From NCBI GenBank assembly GCA_964481755.1, contig CAYZVH010000001.1, positions 1-64,000 of the forward strand: a stretch of 64,000 bases of DNA. Reading direction: 5' to 3'. Within the stretch, counting starts at the first letter, position 1. Each line of letters opens with the position of its first letter. The notes beneath the pieces are model-generated. The model made no database searches and was not told the origin of the DNA. It was given only the letters and a program-made list of their open reading frames with translations. Positions 1-8,862 of the stretch are shown here, in pieces. This DNA is from Phocaeicola_A sp964481755. GTDB lineage: Bacteria > Bacteroidota > Bacteroidia > Bacteroidales > Bacteroidaceae. Position numbers and translations under genes: made by a program.

Positions 1-86
1 ACATCATCGTCGTCTGAGCATGCGCCAATGCTTACAACAAGCAGCATTGCGAACAGACTTGCCAGCAGTTTTCTATACGTTTTCAT
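1..86 (-). CDS. Leukocidin-like surface lipoprotein, type B (5' end only)
   Basis: Only the first 28 codons lie in the window; the gene runs off the left edge. The reading frame opens with MKTYRKLLASLFAML and has a lipoprotein signal ending in GACSDDDD, so the lipid Cys is residue 23. This leader is closer to that of the lipoprotein at 2516-4573 (MKTYKTLL..., 19 of 28 residues identical by eye) than to the two MKTKK-type paralogues, so I class it as type B. It begins 38 nt downstream of the type A gene at 125-2203 and is probably cotranscribed with it. The rest of the protein cannot be seen; membership of the pore-forming-like family is inferred from the leader and the tandem position. Confidence 0.75.
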   Translation of the reverse strand, partial: MKTYRKLLASLFAMLLVVSIGACSDDDD

Positions 87-124
87 AACTTTATATGTTT
101 ATGCAGTATGCAGGTTTATACTAA

Positions 125-2203
125 TTATTCTATCATCTTGAAGTCGGTGCTACAATAAACGGTGTTGGTCGTTCCTTCTTCCAAAGTCTTCACCTCATTT
201 CCAAATTTACAATACTTATACCGATGACCATCATCGGTAGTAACGTATACATAATAGGTATCCGCGACACTCAAAGCCCCAGTAGTGACAGATTTACCCG
301 GTACGACGGTCTTCTCTGTAGACCAAACCAACTTGTACCAAGGAACGTACTCCGAGTCAGTGGACTTATGGACTCTCTTGATCTCAACGCCAGTGATGGA
401 TTTGCCGTCCTCAAAATCGTTTTCAATCTCAATTGTGCTACATCTGTCGCGCGAGAAGGAAGTCAGGAAGAAGGTGTAATCGAAAGCACCAAAATGGTTA
501 TAGGTGTGATACTCCAAATCCTCTTCGGTTCCCCAAAATACCATTGATCCATAGGTGGGCTGCGTACGTACCTTGATAGCGATAGGCGACCTTGACGAGA
601 AGTCTTTCGCGTATTTTGCACGCCAAATCCAAGAAGCGTCCAGATAGTTAGTAGAGCGATAGGTCTGTGACTTACCTTCGTTATAACCACAATCGTTTCC
701 CCAGAATTCGAACTTAGGATAGTTGTTGAATACCATCTTCCAACCAGCCCGGGCAACCGGTTGAGCCTGTCCGTTCACGGCATACGCACCGCTCGTGTTA
801 GATATATCGGTATCGGAAACATTACGGCTTTTACTGTCGGTCCAAGACCATCCTGCAGCGACAGTAAGACCTCCGTTCATGAAATTACCCTTACCTACCG
901 GATTATAGTCGGACTTTTTAAAATTATGGCCAGCCGAAACAGAGGCAGTAACGTTGAGGCTGAATGAGGATTCTGTGGTATACACAGTCTCGCCCTGAGT
1001 AGTCTCAGGAGATGTAGAGCCCACGAACTCAACATCGTCATTGGTATAGGGGGCATCTGCGCCATAGTTCCATGGGATGCAGTCCACGGCAAAAGCCATT
1101 GCGTAGTAGCCACAGAGACGAACCCATACCCCTCCATGCATGTTTACCCATTTGCCTTTATACATTCTGTCACTCTCCAAAGCGGCAGACATGTTCACCA
1201 AGTAATAGTCTCCCGCACTCGGTGCATCGTCATAGACATGAATCTGGTAAATGTTGAAATTGAGTGACACAGAGCCATCACCCGTGATGTAGTCCGGATC
1301 AGACCACAACACCTCGTACTGTTGCGCATGGGCATGAAAAGGCAACACCACAGAATAGGTGTATTTCGAGAACAGGAGTGACACGTCATTGTCTGCCTTG
1401 TCGCCGTCGGCACGGGTAACTTTTTGGGCAAAGAGCTGTTTCACCTTTTCCGTCTCGTCCTCGTCCACAATATCCTTTTCTTCGAAACTCTTGTTCACAC
1501 TGCCAACCCACGAACTGAGGTAAGAGTAGACAGCCGGATACTTGGAGCTCTCAAAGTCGGTCCATACATCCTCGCTGGCGGAGCTTGCATCCACGCCTGT
1601 TGACTTCACGGTCACAGGAGCCTGAGCCTCCAAGAGGGGTTTAAAGATAAAACCTTCCGAATCCTTGTCAGGCATATTGGCCACATCCGTAGAGTCAACG
1701 GCAATGTCTTCGTTATCGGGACCATAAACCACGCAGCAGTGGAAACCTTGGCCGAACGAGAACATCAGCGCGTCGTCCACATGACCCGGCATAAAACCAT
1801 CTTTCCAATCCACGTCTTCGAACCATTTCAAGATCTGCGACTCGGAAGGATTGGTCACGGCTACGACGCCGCCATTCTCATATACTTTTGTGATGGCGTC
1901 CTCATACTTGCTCGAAAGCTCCGGCACAATCAACAGTTTGGTGTTGTCCGTCACCTCTTGTTTAATATTGGAGAGCAGATACATCAGCGACACTCCCATG
2001 TCGGTAGCATCGTTGCCACTGACACCCAGAATCACCGCCTCTTGATCGAAGGTAACTCCCGTTCCTTCATCGTTGAGGTTAAACTCTTCAGCAGTGGGAG
2101 TGTTTACACTCGTGTTGTCATTCTCATCGTCCGAACATGCAAACATGCCGCCAATAATCAGTAATGCGAGCAGCTTTGTCAGAAAATCCTTCTTCGTTTT
2201 CAT
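125..2203 (-). CDS. Leukocidin/cytolysin-like surface lipoprotein, type A
   Basis: 692 residues. Lipoprotein signal with Cys23 in FACSDDEND; the acidic tail matches the Bacteroides surface-export pattern, so the protein is probably displayed on the cell surface. Residues ~45-165 look like an alpha/beta domain ending in GQGFHCCVVYGPDN (adjacent Cys156-Cys157). Residues ~311-380 hold long beta strands. Residues ~412-460 are Gly/Ser-rich alternating strands (FSLNVTASVSAGHNF... LTVAAGWSWTDSKSR), like the pre-stem of leukocidins and Vibrio cytolysin. Residues ~485-555 (GWKMVFNNYP..., YRSTNYLDASWIW) resemble the rim/cap strands that follow. The toxin resemblance is my own pattern match, not a search result. 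It heads a pair with the truncated gene at 1-86 and has a TACCTTTG promoter element at 2243-2250. A generic surface lipoprotein of unknown function is the alternative. Confidence 0.6.
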   Translation of the reverse strand: MKTKKDFLTKLLALLIIGGMFACSDDENDNTSVNTPTAEEFNLNDEGTGVTFDQEAVILGVSGNDATDMGVSLMYLLSNIKQEVTDNTKLLIVPELSSKYEDAITKVYENGGVVAVTNPSESQILKWFEDVDWKDGFMPGHVDDALMFSFGQGFHCCVVYGPDNEDIAVDSTDVANMPDKDSEGFIFKPLLEAQAPVTVKSTGVDASSASEDVWTDFESSKYPAVYSYLSSWVGSVNKSFEEKDIVDEDETEKVKQLFAQKVTRADGDKADNDVSLLFSKYTYSVVLPFHAHAQQYEVLWSDPDYITGDGSVSLNFNIYQIHVYDDAPSAGDYYLVNMSAALESDRMYKGKWVNMHGGVWVRLCGYYAMAFAVDCIPWNYGADAPYTNDDVEFVGSTSPETTQGETVYTTESSFSLNVTASVSAGHNFKKSDYNPVGKGNFMNGGLTVAAGWSWTDSKSRNVSDTDISNTSGAYAVNGQAQPVARAGWKMVFNNYPKFEFWGNDCGYNEGKSQTYRSTNYLDASWIWRAKYAKDFSSRSPIAIKVRTQPTYGSMVFWGTEEDLEYHTYNHFGAFDYTFFLTSFSRDRCSTIEIENDFEDGKSITGVEIKRVHKSTDSEYVPWYKLVWSTEKTVVPGKSVTTGALSVADTYYVYVTTDDGHRYKYCKFGNEVKTLEEGTTNTVYCSTDFKMIE

Positions 2204-2242
2204 TTCGTTTACGTTTAATGGTGTTCAACAATTATTGGGTTA

Positions 2243-2250
2243 CAAAGGTA
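2243..2250 (-). promoter_or_regulatory. Putative -7 promoter element of the A-B lipoprotein pair
   Basis: TACCTTTG on the minus strand fits the Bacteroides -7 consensus TAnnTTTG. It would give a leader of about 35 nt for the gene at 125-2203. I found no good -33 TTTG at the usual spacing, so this is a moderate call. Confidence 0.45.
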
Positions 2251-2445
2251 GTTAGGCCCAGCCCAACGATAACTTACCACGTGTATCATCTTGCCTTCTG
2301 TCGACAATCCATGCAGATGAGACATTGTTTGGTTCTGCAAATATACATCATTTATGGTATCTCCAAATATATTTCGGTATATTTTGAACAATTATCTTCC
2401 GATAGAGTCAAATATATAAGACAGAGGCCCTATTGATGGTGCAGA

Positions 2446-2493
2446 ATAGCCCAGTATACCTATTATGTAATGTATATAGGTATATCGGGCTAT
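2446..2493 (-). terminator. Large hairpin after the type B lipoprotein gene
   Basis: ATAGCCC (2446-2452) pairs with GGGCTAT (2487-2493), and inside it TATACCTAT (2455-2463) pairs with ATAGGTATA (2476-2484). It lies 22 nt after the stop codon of 2516-4573. There is no strong T-run, so it may end transcription or protect the 3' end of the mRNA. Confidence 0.55.
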
Positions 2494-2515
2494 CGTTAAC
2501 GTGTGGCTACCCATA

Positions 2516-4573
2516 TCAGTCGGCAACGGGCTCGAAGTTAATACTCGTGTTCATATTGTTATCGCTGTCGAACTCTATCCGGCGGTTCAAGCACTGGTAC
2601 TTCTTCTTGTCGCCGGTGCTCGATTTGGTCGTTACATATATATTATAGGTAGCGTCGACCTTCAAGGCAGCGGTCGTAACCTTTTGGTCTGGCTTCAGCG
2701 TGGTCTTGTAGTTCCACACCAAGTGGTCTTTGTCACCTTTCTGCCACACCTCAACGCCGATAACGTTTTCAGTCAGGTCGTTCTTCAGATTAATGACGGC
2801 GCATTTGTCGCGGATGAAAGGCCGGAGGTTGATGACCTGATTGACGCTACCGAAATTGTACTCACGCTCTTCCCAATCGGCATAGGTAGAGATGAAACTC
2901 TGTACTCCATACGTGGGCTTCACTTTCACATGGATAGCGATAGGGTCTTGTGTGGAATCGTCTGCCACATCTTTTTGATGCCATACCCAATTGGCATGCA
3001 GATAGTTGGTGGAACGGTAAGTCAGCGAGCTGCCTTCGTTGAAGCCACGACTCTCCCACCAATCAAACTCGGGGAGGTTGTTGAACGAAAGTTTCCATCC
3101 CACTTTGCTGACAACGTCGCCATTCATTACGTAAGCACCTGAGATATTGCTGATGTCCGTATCGGATACGGAGCGAATAGTCTGTTCAGACCAATTCCAA
3201 CCGAAAGAGAGCTTAGGATTAACCTCGAAGTATGGAGCCATCATCACATTCACGCCACCAGAGACAGAGACAGAGGCGTCTACTGAGAACGTGAAGCTAT
3301 CGTCATATTGAGTCTGCCCCACGGTAGTCACAGGTTTCGGAGTCTCCAGGGTCTCCACTTCGTCGGACGAATACGGAACAGGTTGTTCGGAGGAAGCAGT
3401 CAGGGTTCCTCCTTTAAACTGATGGCAAGGAGAACATTCCACTTGGAACTCCTTTGCATAGAAACCACACATGCGCACATAGGTTCCGCTATGCTGGTTC
3501 CACCATTTACCTTTGTACATGTCCGCACTTGCCAAACCTGCGGTCATATTGACCAGGTAGTAGTCGCCTGCCCCGGGTTTGTCCGCGTAGCAGTGTATCT
3601 GGTAGATGTTGAAACTGAGAGTCACAGCGCCCGTACCTTTGATCACGTCGGGATCGGAGCCACCAGCCAATTGACGGACTGTGGCCTCCGCAGTGAAAGG
3701 AGCCACGATGGAATAGGGATACCGTGCAAATATCTCGGACACATCTTGCATTTGTGTGCCACCGTTATCCGCGCGGTTAACCTTTTGGAGGAATTGCTGT
3801 TTTACCTGCTGCGCTTCGTCTTCTGTGAGACCGACCTTGCTGAAGTCGCTGTTGACAACATCTATCCAAGAGCTGAGATAGTTGTACACCTCGGGATATT
3901 TGGGGTTCTGGAAATCTATCCATACATACTCGACGTCATCGTCATCAGTCTCCTCTACATCTGCCTTCGTGGATTTCTCCTCCGCTGTTACAACACCTTC
4001 GGTGGAAAAATCTTTGTAGATGAAGTCTTCCGAATCCTTGTCGGACATATTCTCTATATCCTCGGAGTCTATAACCACGTTCTCCTTGTCCGGTCCATAT
4101 ACCAGGCAGCAGTGGAAACCTTTGCCGAAAGAGAATAGCAGTGCATCGTCCACGTTTCCGGGGACAATTCCCGCGTCCCAATGGTAGGCATTGAACCATT
4201 TGGTGAGTTGTTCCTGCGAGGGGTCGGTCACAGCAACGACGCCGCCGTTGTTGTACACCTTTGTAATCTGCTCCTCAAACAATTTGGAGAGTTCCGGCAC
4301 AATCAGCAACTTGGTACTGTCCGTCACGTTCTGACTGAAATCCGGAATCAGATACATCAACGATATCGCCACATTCATGGCGTCATCGCCTGTGATTCCT
4401 AAGATGGCAGCTTCCTGGTCGAAGGTTACGCCCGTCTCTGCCCGGTTGATGTTAAAATCACCCGATGAAGGAGTTGTGGATACAGCGTCGTTATCATCGT
4501 CCGAGCAAGCGCAGATGCTGGCAACAAACAGCACTGCAAACAGTTTTATCAGGAGGGTCTTATATGTTTTCAT
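2516..4573 (-). CDS. Leukocidin/cytolysin-like surface lipoprotein, type B
   Basis: 685 residues; lipoprotein signal with Cys23 (CACSDDDND), probably surface exposed. It has the same plan as its neighbours: N-terminal alpha/beta domain ending in GKGFHCCLVYGPD, central beta region (LSFNIYQIHCYADKPGAGD), then Gly/Ser-rich alternating strands (FTFSVDASVSVSGGVNV... LSFGWNWSEQTIRSVS) and GWKLSFNNLPEFDWW followed by YRSTNYLHANWVW. It is clearly more divergent than the two type A paralogues are from each other, both in the leader (MKTYK) and in the stem-like segment. It starts 20 nt after the type A gene at 4594-6657, so the two are almost certainly cotranscribed. The pore-forming resemblance is inferred from strand pattern and motif order. 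Confidence 0.6.
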   Translation of the reverse strand: MKTYKTLLIKLFAVLFVASICACSDDDNDAVSTTPSSGDFNINRAETGVTFDQEAAILGITGDDAMNVAISLMYLIPDFSQNVTDSTKLLIVPELSKLFEEQITKVYNNGGVVAVTDPSQEQLTKWFNAYHWDAGIVPGNVDDALLFSFGKGFHCCLVYGPDKENVVIDSEDIENMSDKDSEDFIYKDFSTEGVVTAEEKSTKADVEETDDDDVEYVWIDFQNPKYPEVYNYLSSWIDVVNSDFSKVGLTEDEAQQVKQQFLQKVNRADNGGTQMQDVSEIFARYPYSIVAPFTAEATVRQLAGGSDPDVIKGTGAVTLSFNIYQIHCYADKPGAGDYYLVNMTAGLASADMYKGKWWNQHSGTYVRMCGFYAKEFQVECSPCHQFKGGTLTASSEQPVPYSSDEVETLETPKPVTTVGQTQYDDSFTFSVDASVSVSGGVNVMMAPYFEVNPKLSFGWNWSEQTIRSVSDTDISNISGAYVMNGDVVSKVGWKLSFNNLPEFDWWESRGFNEGSSLTYRSTNYLHANWVWHQKDVADDSTQDPIAIHVKVKPTYGVQSFISTYADWEEREYNFGSVNQVINLRPFIRDKCAVINLKNDLTENVIGVEVWQKGDKDHLVWNYKTTLKPDQKVTTAALKVDATYNIYVTTKSSTGDKKKYQCLNRRIEFDSDNNMNTSINFEPVAD

Positions 4574-4593
4574 AACTGTGTGTATGTATGTTC

Positions 4594-6657
4594 TTATTCA
4601 TTTGTAACCACCTTGAAATCGGCACTACTGTAGATGGTATTGGCTTGGCCAAACTGCGGTTCCATCGTATCGTACGTGTCATACTGGTATTCCTTACCGG
4701 CAGAGGTAGTGAATTTTACCTTATACTTATCGGTAATCTTGAGGGCACATGTCGTCACGGTCTTGCCCGGCTCCAGGTTGCTATTGGTCGACCAAACTTT
4801 TTCATCTTCCTTTCCGCCTAATTTGTAGATACTTACGGAGGTAATGACAGTTCCGTCCGTAAAGTCGTTTTGCAGATCTATGGTGGCGCATTTGTCACGC
4901 GAGAAACGCATCAGCTTAAAGGTGTACTCGAGGCAGGCTATGTCGTTAAAAGTAAGATCTATCAAATCGGCCTTGGTTGAGAGCCAGCTCATAGCTCCAT
5001 AGGAGGCTTGCGTACGTATCTTTATGCTGATAGGAGATTCCGTTGAATAGTCGCGCGCGTTCTTCGCATACCATATCCACGAAGCGTCCAGATAGTTGGT
5101 AGAGCGGTAAGTTTGTGAATTGCCTTCATTAAATCCTCGGGACTGAGAATACTGGAACTGGGGCAGATTGTTGAATATCATCTTCCAACCCACCCGACTG
5201 ATGCTCTGAGGTTGCCCGTTGATGACGTAATAGCCGCTGATATTGCTGATGTCCGTATCGGAGATTTGACGTTTTTTGCTGTCCGTCCAACTCCATCCGC
5301 CAGATACGGTAACACCCGCAGTAAGGAAATTACCACCGACGGGTTGATTGTCTTTGTCCTTCTTGAAGTTCTTTCCTGCAGAAACCGAGAAGTCGAGACC
5401 CAAACTAAATGAGGAACTGGTAGTGTATACCGTCTGACCTACAGAAGTTTCCGGAGAAGGTGAATTCAACGTGGCCACATCATCGCTATAGTAGGGTTCG
5501 TCGGTAACGCTGTTCCATGGGATACAATCCACCGTAAAGCTCTTGGCATAAAAGCCGCAGAGTCGGTTCCATACCCCGCCATGCGTATTCACCCATTTTC
5601 CTCTATACATTTTATCACTTGCCAAGGCGGCGGACATATTAATCAGGTAATAGTCACCGGCACTGCTCGACTCATCATAACAATGAATCTGATAGATATT
5701 CAGGTTCAGCGAGACAGTACCTTCTCCACGGATAGAGTCAGGGTCGGACCAGAGTACCTGACGAATGTATTTACTTGCAGAGAAAGGCAAGACGGTCGAG
5801 TATGGATATTTGGAGAACATTGCGGAGACGTCGTCCGACGACTTGCCACCATCGCTATTAGCACGAGTGAACTTCTGAGAGATAAACTGTTTCACCTTAG
5901 CTGTCTCTTCCTCGTCGTCGGTATCCTTCTCACTGAAGCTCTTGTTCACCTCATTCACCCATGCGCTGAGGTAGGTGTATACATCGGGATACTTGGAGTT
6001 ATCGAGGTCCACCACCACATCCGTTCCATCAGATTTTCCATCAGTGGACGATACTTCGTCCTTAACTTCCGTTTCTTGTGCTTCCAGGAGAGGTTTGAAG
6101 ATGAAGCCCTCGGAATCCTTATCCGGCATCTTTGCCGCATCGGCAGCGTCTACAAAGATATCCTTGTTGTCAGGTCCATAAACTACGCAGCAGTGAAATC
6201 CCTGGCCAAACGAGAACATCAGTGCATCGTCCACATTCCCAGGCATGAAGCCATTGTCCCAATCGACCTCCTCGAACCATTTCGTAATTTGTGTCTGCGA
6301 AGGGTTGGTCACGCCAACGATTCCTCCGTTCTCATACACAGTCTTGATGGCCTCCTCATACTCCTTCGAAAGGTCCGGCACAATCAACAGTTTGGTGTTG
6401 TCCGTAACCTGTTGCTTCATATTGGTGAGGAGATACATAAAGGAAACTCTCATCTCGGAAGCGCCATTGCCTCCAACGCCTAATATGACCGCCTCTTGGT
6501 CAAAAGTGATGCCGGTCTCCCCTGTACTGAGATTAAACTCATCGGGAGTAGGGCTATTGGCGTCCACATTGTCCTTGTCATCATCTGAGCATGCAAACAG
6601 GCTGCCAACGAGCAGGAATGCAAGCAGTTTGGAAAGGAACTCTTTCTTCGTTTTCAT
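4594..6657 (-). CDS. Leukocidin/cytolysin-like surface lipoprotein, type A
   Basis: 687 residues; lipoprotein signal with Cys23 (FACSDDDKD). Close paralogue of the gene at 125-2203: both start MKTKK(D/E)FL(T/S)KLLA and share long stretches such as TKLLIVP, GFHCCVVYGPDN and MPDKDSEGFIFKPLLEAQ. The stem-like segment reads SFSLGLDFSVSAGKNF... GVTVSGGWSWTDSKKRQIS, then GWKMIFNNLPQF and YRSTNYLDASWIW. It lies 51 nt downstream of the M64 peptidase gene and 20 nt upstream of the type B gene, so peptidase, A and B look like one transcription unit. In leukocidin and Vibrio cytolysin families, subunits assemble into beta-barrel pores and some are activated by proteases; transfer of that role to this protein is inference. 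Confidence 0.6.
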   Translation of the reverse strand: MKTKKEFLSKLLAFLLVGSLFACSDDDKDNVDANSPTPDEFNLSTGETGITFDQEAVILGVGGNGASEMRVSFMYLLTNMKQQVTDNTKLLIVPDLSKEYEEAIKTVYENGGIVGVTNPSQTQITKWFEEVDWDNGFMPGNVDDALMFSFGQGFHCCVVYGPDNKDIFVDAADAAKMPDKDSEGFIFKPLLEAQETEVKDEVSSTDGKSDGTDVVVDLDNSKYPDVYTYLSAWVNEVNKSFSEKDTDDEEETAKVKQFISQKFTRANSDGGKSSDDVSAMFSKYPYSTVLPFSASKYIRQVLWSDPDSIRGEGTVSLNLNIYQIHCYDESSSAGDYYLINMSAALASDKMYRGKWVNTHGGVWNRLCGFYAKSFTVDCIPWNSVTDEPYYSDDVATLNSPSPETSVGQTVYTTSSSFSLGLDFSVSAGKNFKKDKDNQPVGGNFLTAGVTVSGGWSWTDSKKRQISDTDISNISGYYVINGQPQSISRVGWKMIFNNLPQFQYSQSRGFNEGNSQTYRSTNYLDASWIWYAKNARDYSTESPISIKIRTQASYGAMSWLSTKADLIDLTFNDIACLEYTFKLMRFSRDKCATIDLQNDFTDGTVITSVSIYKLGGKEDEKVWSTNSNLEPGKTVTTCALKITDKYKVKFTTSAGKEYQYDTYDTMEPQFGQANTIYSSADFKVVTNE

Positions 6658-6708
6658 TATTTGACGTGTTATGTTTTCTAAATTCTCTGGGTAAAGGGAC
6701 TGTAGCGA

Positions 6709-7953
6709 TTACTTGCCCACAGACCGGGTATAGAAATCTATCAGGTCGGTCAGAGCCTTTCTGCAAACCGGGCAGAACTCCGGATTGTCATTGGTGCGCA
6801 TGCGGCAGTCTTTGCACGGACGATAGACCCCCTTCGTGCTGTAGCCACCACCTTCGTAGAGGCCTACCCCATCCTTGCCGATCATATCCTTCCACTTACT
6901 GTCGAAGTTTACCTTGGTCGTGATGTTGGGTTCCCAGGGTTCCACGTCGTGAGGATACATCGGGATAGCCTCATCGTCGTAGGCATACTCGTCGGCCAGT
7001 CCGGCAAAGCTGTGACCAAACTCATGGACCACCACAGGACGGAATTTCGGATGGTGCGTCATCGAGAGGTTATAGGAGTTGAGGATGCCTCCACCTCCGT
7101 ACTTCTCGGTATTCACCAACACGATGATGTGCTCGTAAGGGACACCTGCCAACACATCGTGCAAAGCCTTCAGATTGAGCGTAGTCAAGTAGCGGTCGGA
7201 ATAGAAGGTGTCGAAATGAGAGCCAACAGCGGTGTTCTTCCAGATGCCATTCCCCGGTTCACTGGTGCCGCTCTCTTGGGAGACGGACTTCACAGCCACC
7301 ACATTGAAGCGGTCCATCAGCGACTTGAACGGTTCGTGAGCGAAGAGGGCATCGCAAGCCGTGCGGCAGTCGTTCAGGTAAGTTTCCATCTCATCCGCCC
7401 GATAGCCTTCGGCCACAAAGGCGATGTTGATGCAGTTCTCATCGTCGCCCGGCTTCACGAGTGTCTCGTAGGGAGTCACATTTTTCTCACCTATATGTCG
7501 GATGAGGATGTCGGTGGGCACCACTTGATGCGTCATGCTGGCCATCAGCTCCTGACGGTTATTGAAGAGTTCCACCATAACGTCTACGGTATCTTTGGGC
7601 ATCGGCACAAGGTAAACATTCTCGAACGAGCGGTGTTGAGTCTTGGCCTCGTCGTAGGACAGCCACTCTTGGAACAGGGTGGAGAAGGAATTCTTATAGA
7701 TGACCATCCGGGTCTTGTGGTCCGCAACGGTAATCTGGCCATTGCCTCTCACGGGTACTTCGCTCAGACGCTGACGTTTACCATACCATTTGGGCATAGC
7801 GTTCAGCTTGTCGAGATAGATGTGCTGTTCGTTTGCGTCACCGGCAAACACATAGTCGATACGGAGGGTCTGGTCGGTGAAATACTTGTTGAAATCCTGA
7901 GCCCTCAAGGGCAAGGTTATCGCCAACAAGAGGCACAATATGAGTCTATTCAT
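6709..7953 (-). CDS. Secreted M64-family metallopeptidase
   Basis: 414 residues from the ATG at 7953, which opens a clear signal peptide (MNRLILCLLLAITLPLRAQ). An in-frame ATG at 8022 lies upstream of the promoter element at 7988-7995 and is rejected. The zinc motif HEFGHSFAGLADEY starts at His310 and is typical of the M64 (IgA peptidase-like) family; His310 and His314 bind zinc and Glu311 is the general base. The C-terminal part has a Cys-rich CKDCRM...CPVC segment, also usual in this family. It leads the operon containing the type A and type B lipoproteins, so processing of those proteins is a possible role, but the substrate is unknown. Location should be periplasmic or secreted. Confidence 0.88.
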   Translation of the reverse strand: MNRLILCLLLAITLPLRAQDFNKYFTDQTLRIDYVFAGDANEQHIYLDKLNAMPKWYGKRQRLSEVPVRGNGQITVADHKTRMVIYKNSFSTLFQEWLSYDEAKTQHRSFENVYLVPMPKDTVDVMVELFNNRQELMASMTHQVVPTDILIRHIGEKNVTPYETLVKPGDDENCINIAFVAEGYRADEMETYLNDCRTACDALFAHEPFKSLMDRFNVVAVKSVSQESGTSEPGNGIWKNTAVGSHFDTFYSDRYLTTLNLKALHDVLAGVPYEHIIVLVNTEKYGGGGILNSYNLSMTHHPKFRPVVVHEFGHSFAGLADEYAYDDEAIPMYPHDVEPWEPNITTKVNFDSKWKDMIGKDGVGLYEGGGYSTKGVYRPCKDCRMRTNDNPEFCPVCRKALTDLIDFYTRSVGK

Positions 7954-7987
7954 AGGAGTTATACAGTATAAAATGTGTATTTCGGTG

Positions 7988-7995
7988 CAAAAGTA
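7988..7995 (-). promoter_or_regulatory. Putative -7 element of the M64/lipoprotein operon
   Basis: TACTTTTG on the minus strand matches TAnnTTTG. It sits between the terminator at 8025-8049 and the ATG at 7953, giving a leader of about 30 nt, and it supports choosing that ATG over the one at 8022. Confidence 0.5.
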
Positions 7996-8024
7996 CGAAT
8001 AATACTCCGTAGGAATACACAAAA

Positions 8025-8049
8025 TCCCGAAGGAATGACTCCTCCGGGA
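8025..8049 (-). terminator. Terminator at the end of the arginine/proline operon
   Basis: TCCCG-AGGA (8025-8034, one bulged base) pairs with TCCT-CGGGA (8040-8049). On the minus strand the stem is followed by TTTT, and on the plus strand by a T-rich run, so it can work in both directions. It separates proC from the M64 promoter. Confidence 0.75.
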
Positions 8050-8085
8050 CTTCTTTTTTTGTTGGCTGTATGATATTTTCTTGAA

Positions 8086-8859
8086 TCAGAGACAAGCTTT
8101 CATCGCCTTGATGACAGCAGACGTGAAGCCGTTGTGCTCCAATTCGTTGATGCCTTTGATGGTGAGACCACCCGGTGTTGTCACCTTGTCAATCTCGGCT
8201 GACGGGTGAGCGGTCTCGTCGGCAAGTATCAGTTCGGCTGCCCCCTTGACGGACTGTGCCACCATGCGGCGGGCTGCGGCGGGATAGATGCCCATCTCCA
8301 CACCAGCCTGCATGGCTGCCTGGATGTACTTCAGCACGAAGGCGATGCCACACGAAGTGAGGGCCGTGGTGGCGGCAATCTGCGATTCGGGTATCAGCAT
8401 GGCCACGCCCATCTCATTGAAGAGATCGATGAGGTAGTTGTTCTGCTGAGGGGTCGTCCCTTGAGCGGCTATCAGCGTCATGCTCTGCAGATGGGTGATG
8501 GCGGTATTGGGGACGATGCGAAACATCGGCATCTCCACGCCGGCATAACTGCGCAACTTGGCGAAGTCCACACCGGCAGCTACCGACACCAACACTTGGT
8601 CGGTCTTCAGCGAGAGGGAGCCCAACACTTGCTCCATCAGCCAAGGCTTCACGGCCACGATGACGTAGTCGGCACCCGTGACAGCTTGACAGTTGTCGTT
8701 CGTCACCTGCATATCCGGATAGTCAGCCTGCAAAGCCTTCAACTTGCCGTCACTGGGATTGGAGACACAGATGTCCTTTGCCTGTACCAGTGTGCCTTGA
8801 GCCATGCCGCGGGCAATGGCTCCTCCCATGTTGCCCGCTCCGATAATTGCTATCTTCAT
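8086..8859 (-). CDS. proC: Pyrroline-5-carboxylate reductase
   Basis: 257 residues, normal length. Catalyses the last step of proline synthesis, reducing 1-pyrroline-5-carboxylate with NAD(P)H in the cytoplasm. The N-terminus has the Rossmann motif GAGNMGGAIARGM (residues ~7-19), and the C-terminal domain contains the family signature around TTPGGLTIKGI. It starts 3 nt after the stop of argD and is the last gene of the arginine operon. Placing proC here links proline and arginine synthesis, both of which draw on glutamate. Confidence 0.93.
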   Translation of the reverse strand: MKIAIIGAGNMGGAIARGMAQGTLVQAKDICVSNPSDGKLKALQADYPDMQVTNDNCQAVTGADYVIVAVKPWLMEQVLGSLSLKTDQVLVSVAAGVDFAKLRSYAGVEMPMFRIVPNTAITHLQSMTLIAAQGTTPQQNNYLIDLFNEMGVAMLIPESQIAATTALTSCGIAFVLKYIQAAMQAGVEMGIYPAAARRMVAQSVKGAAELILADETAHPSAEIDKVTTPGGLTIKGINELEHNGFTSAVIKAMKACL

Positions 8860-8862
8860 CGT

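Larger units (their letters stand above)
2204..2515. other. Intergenic region between the two lipoprotein pairs
   Basis: This 312-nt AT-rich gap separates the 2516-7953 operon from the 1-2203 operon. It holds a long hairpin just after the stop of the upstream gene (2446-2493) and a minus-strand -7 element TACCTTTG at 2243-2250, about 40 nt before the ATG at 2203. Two more TATATTTG matches (2338-2345 and about 2372-2379) could be alternative -7 elements. I see no ORF or RNA gene here. Confidence 0.6.
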
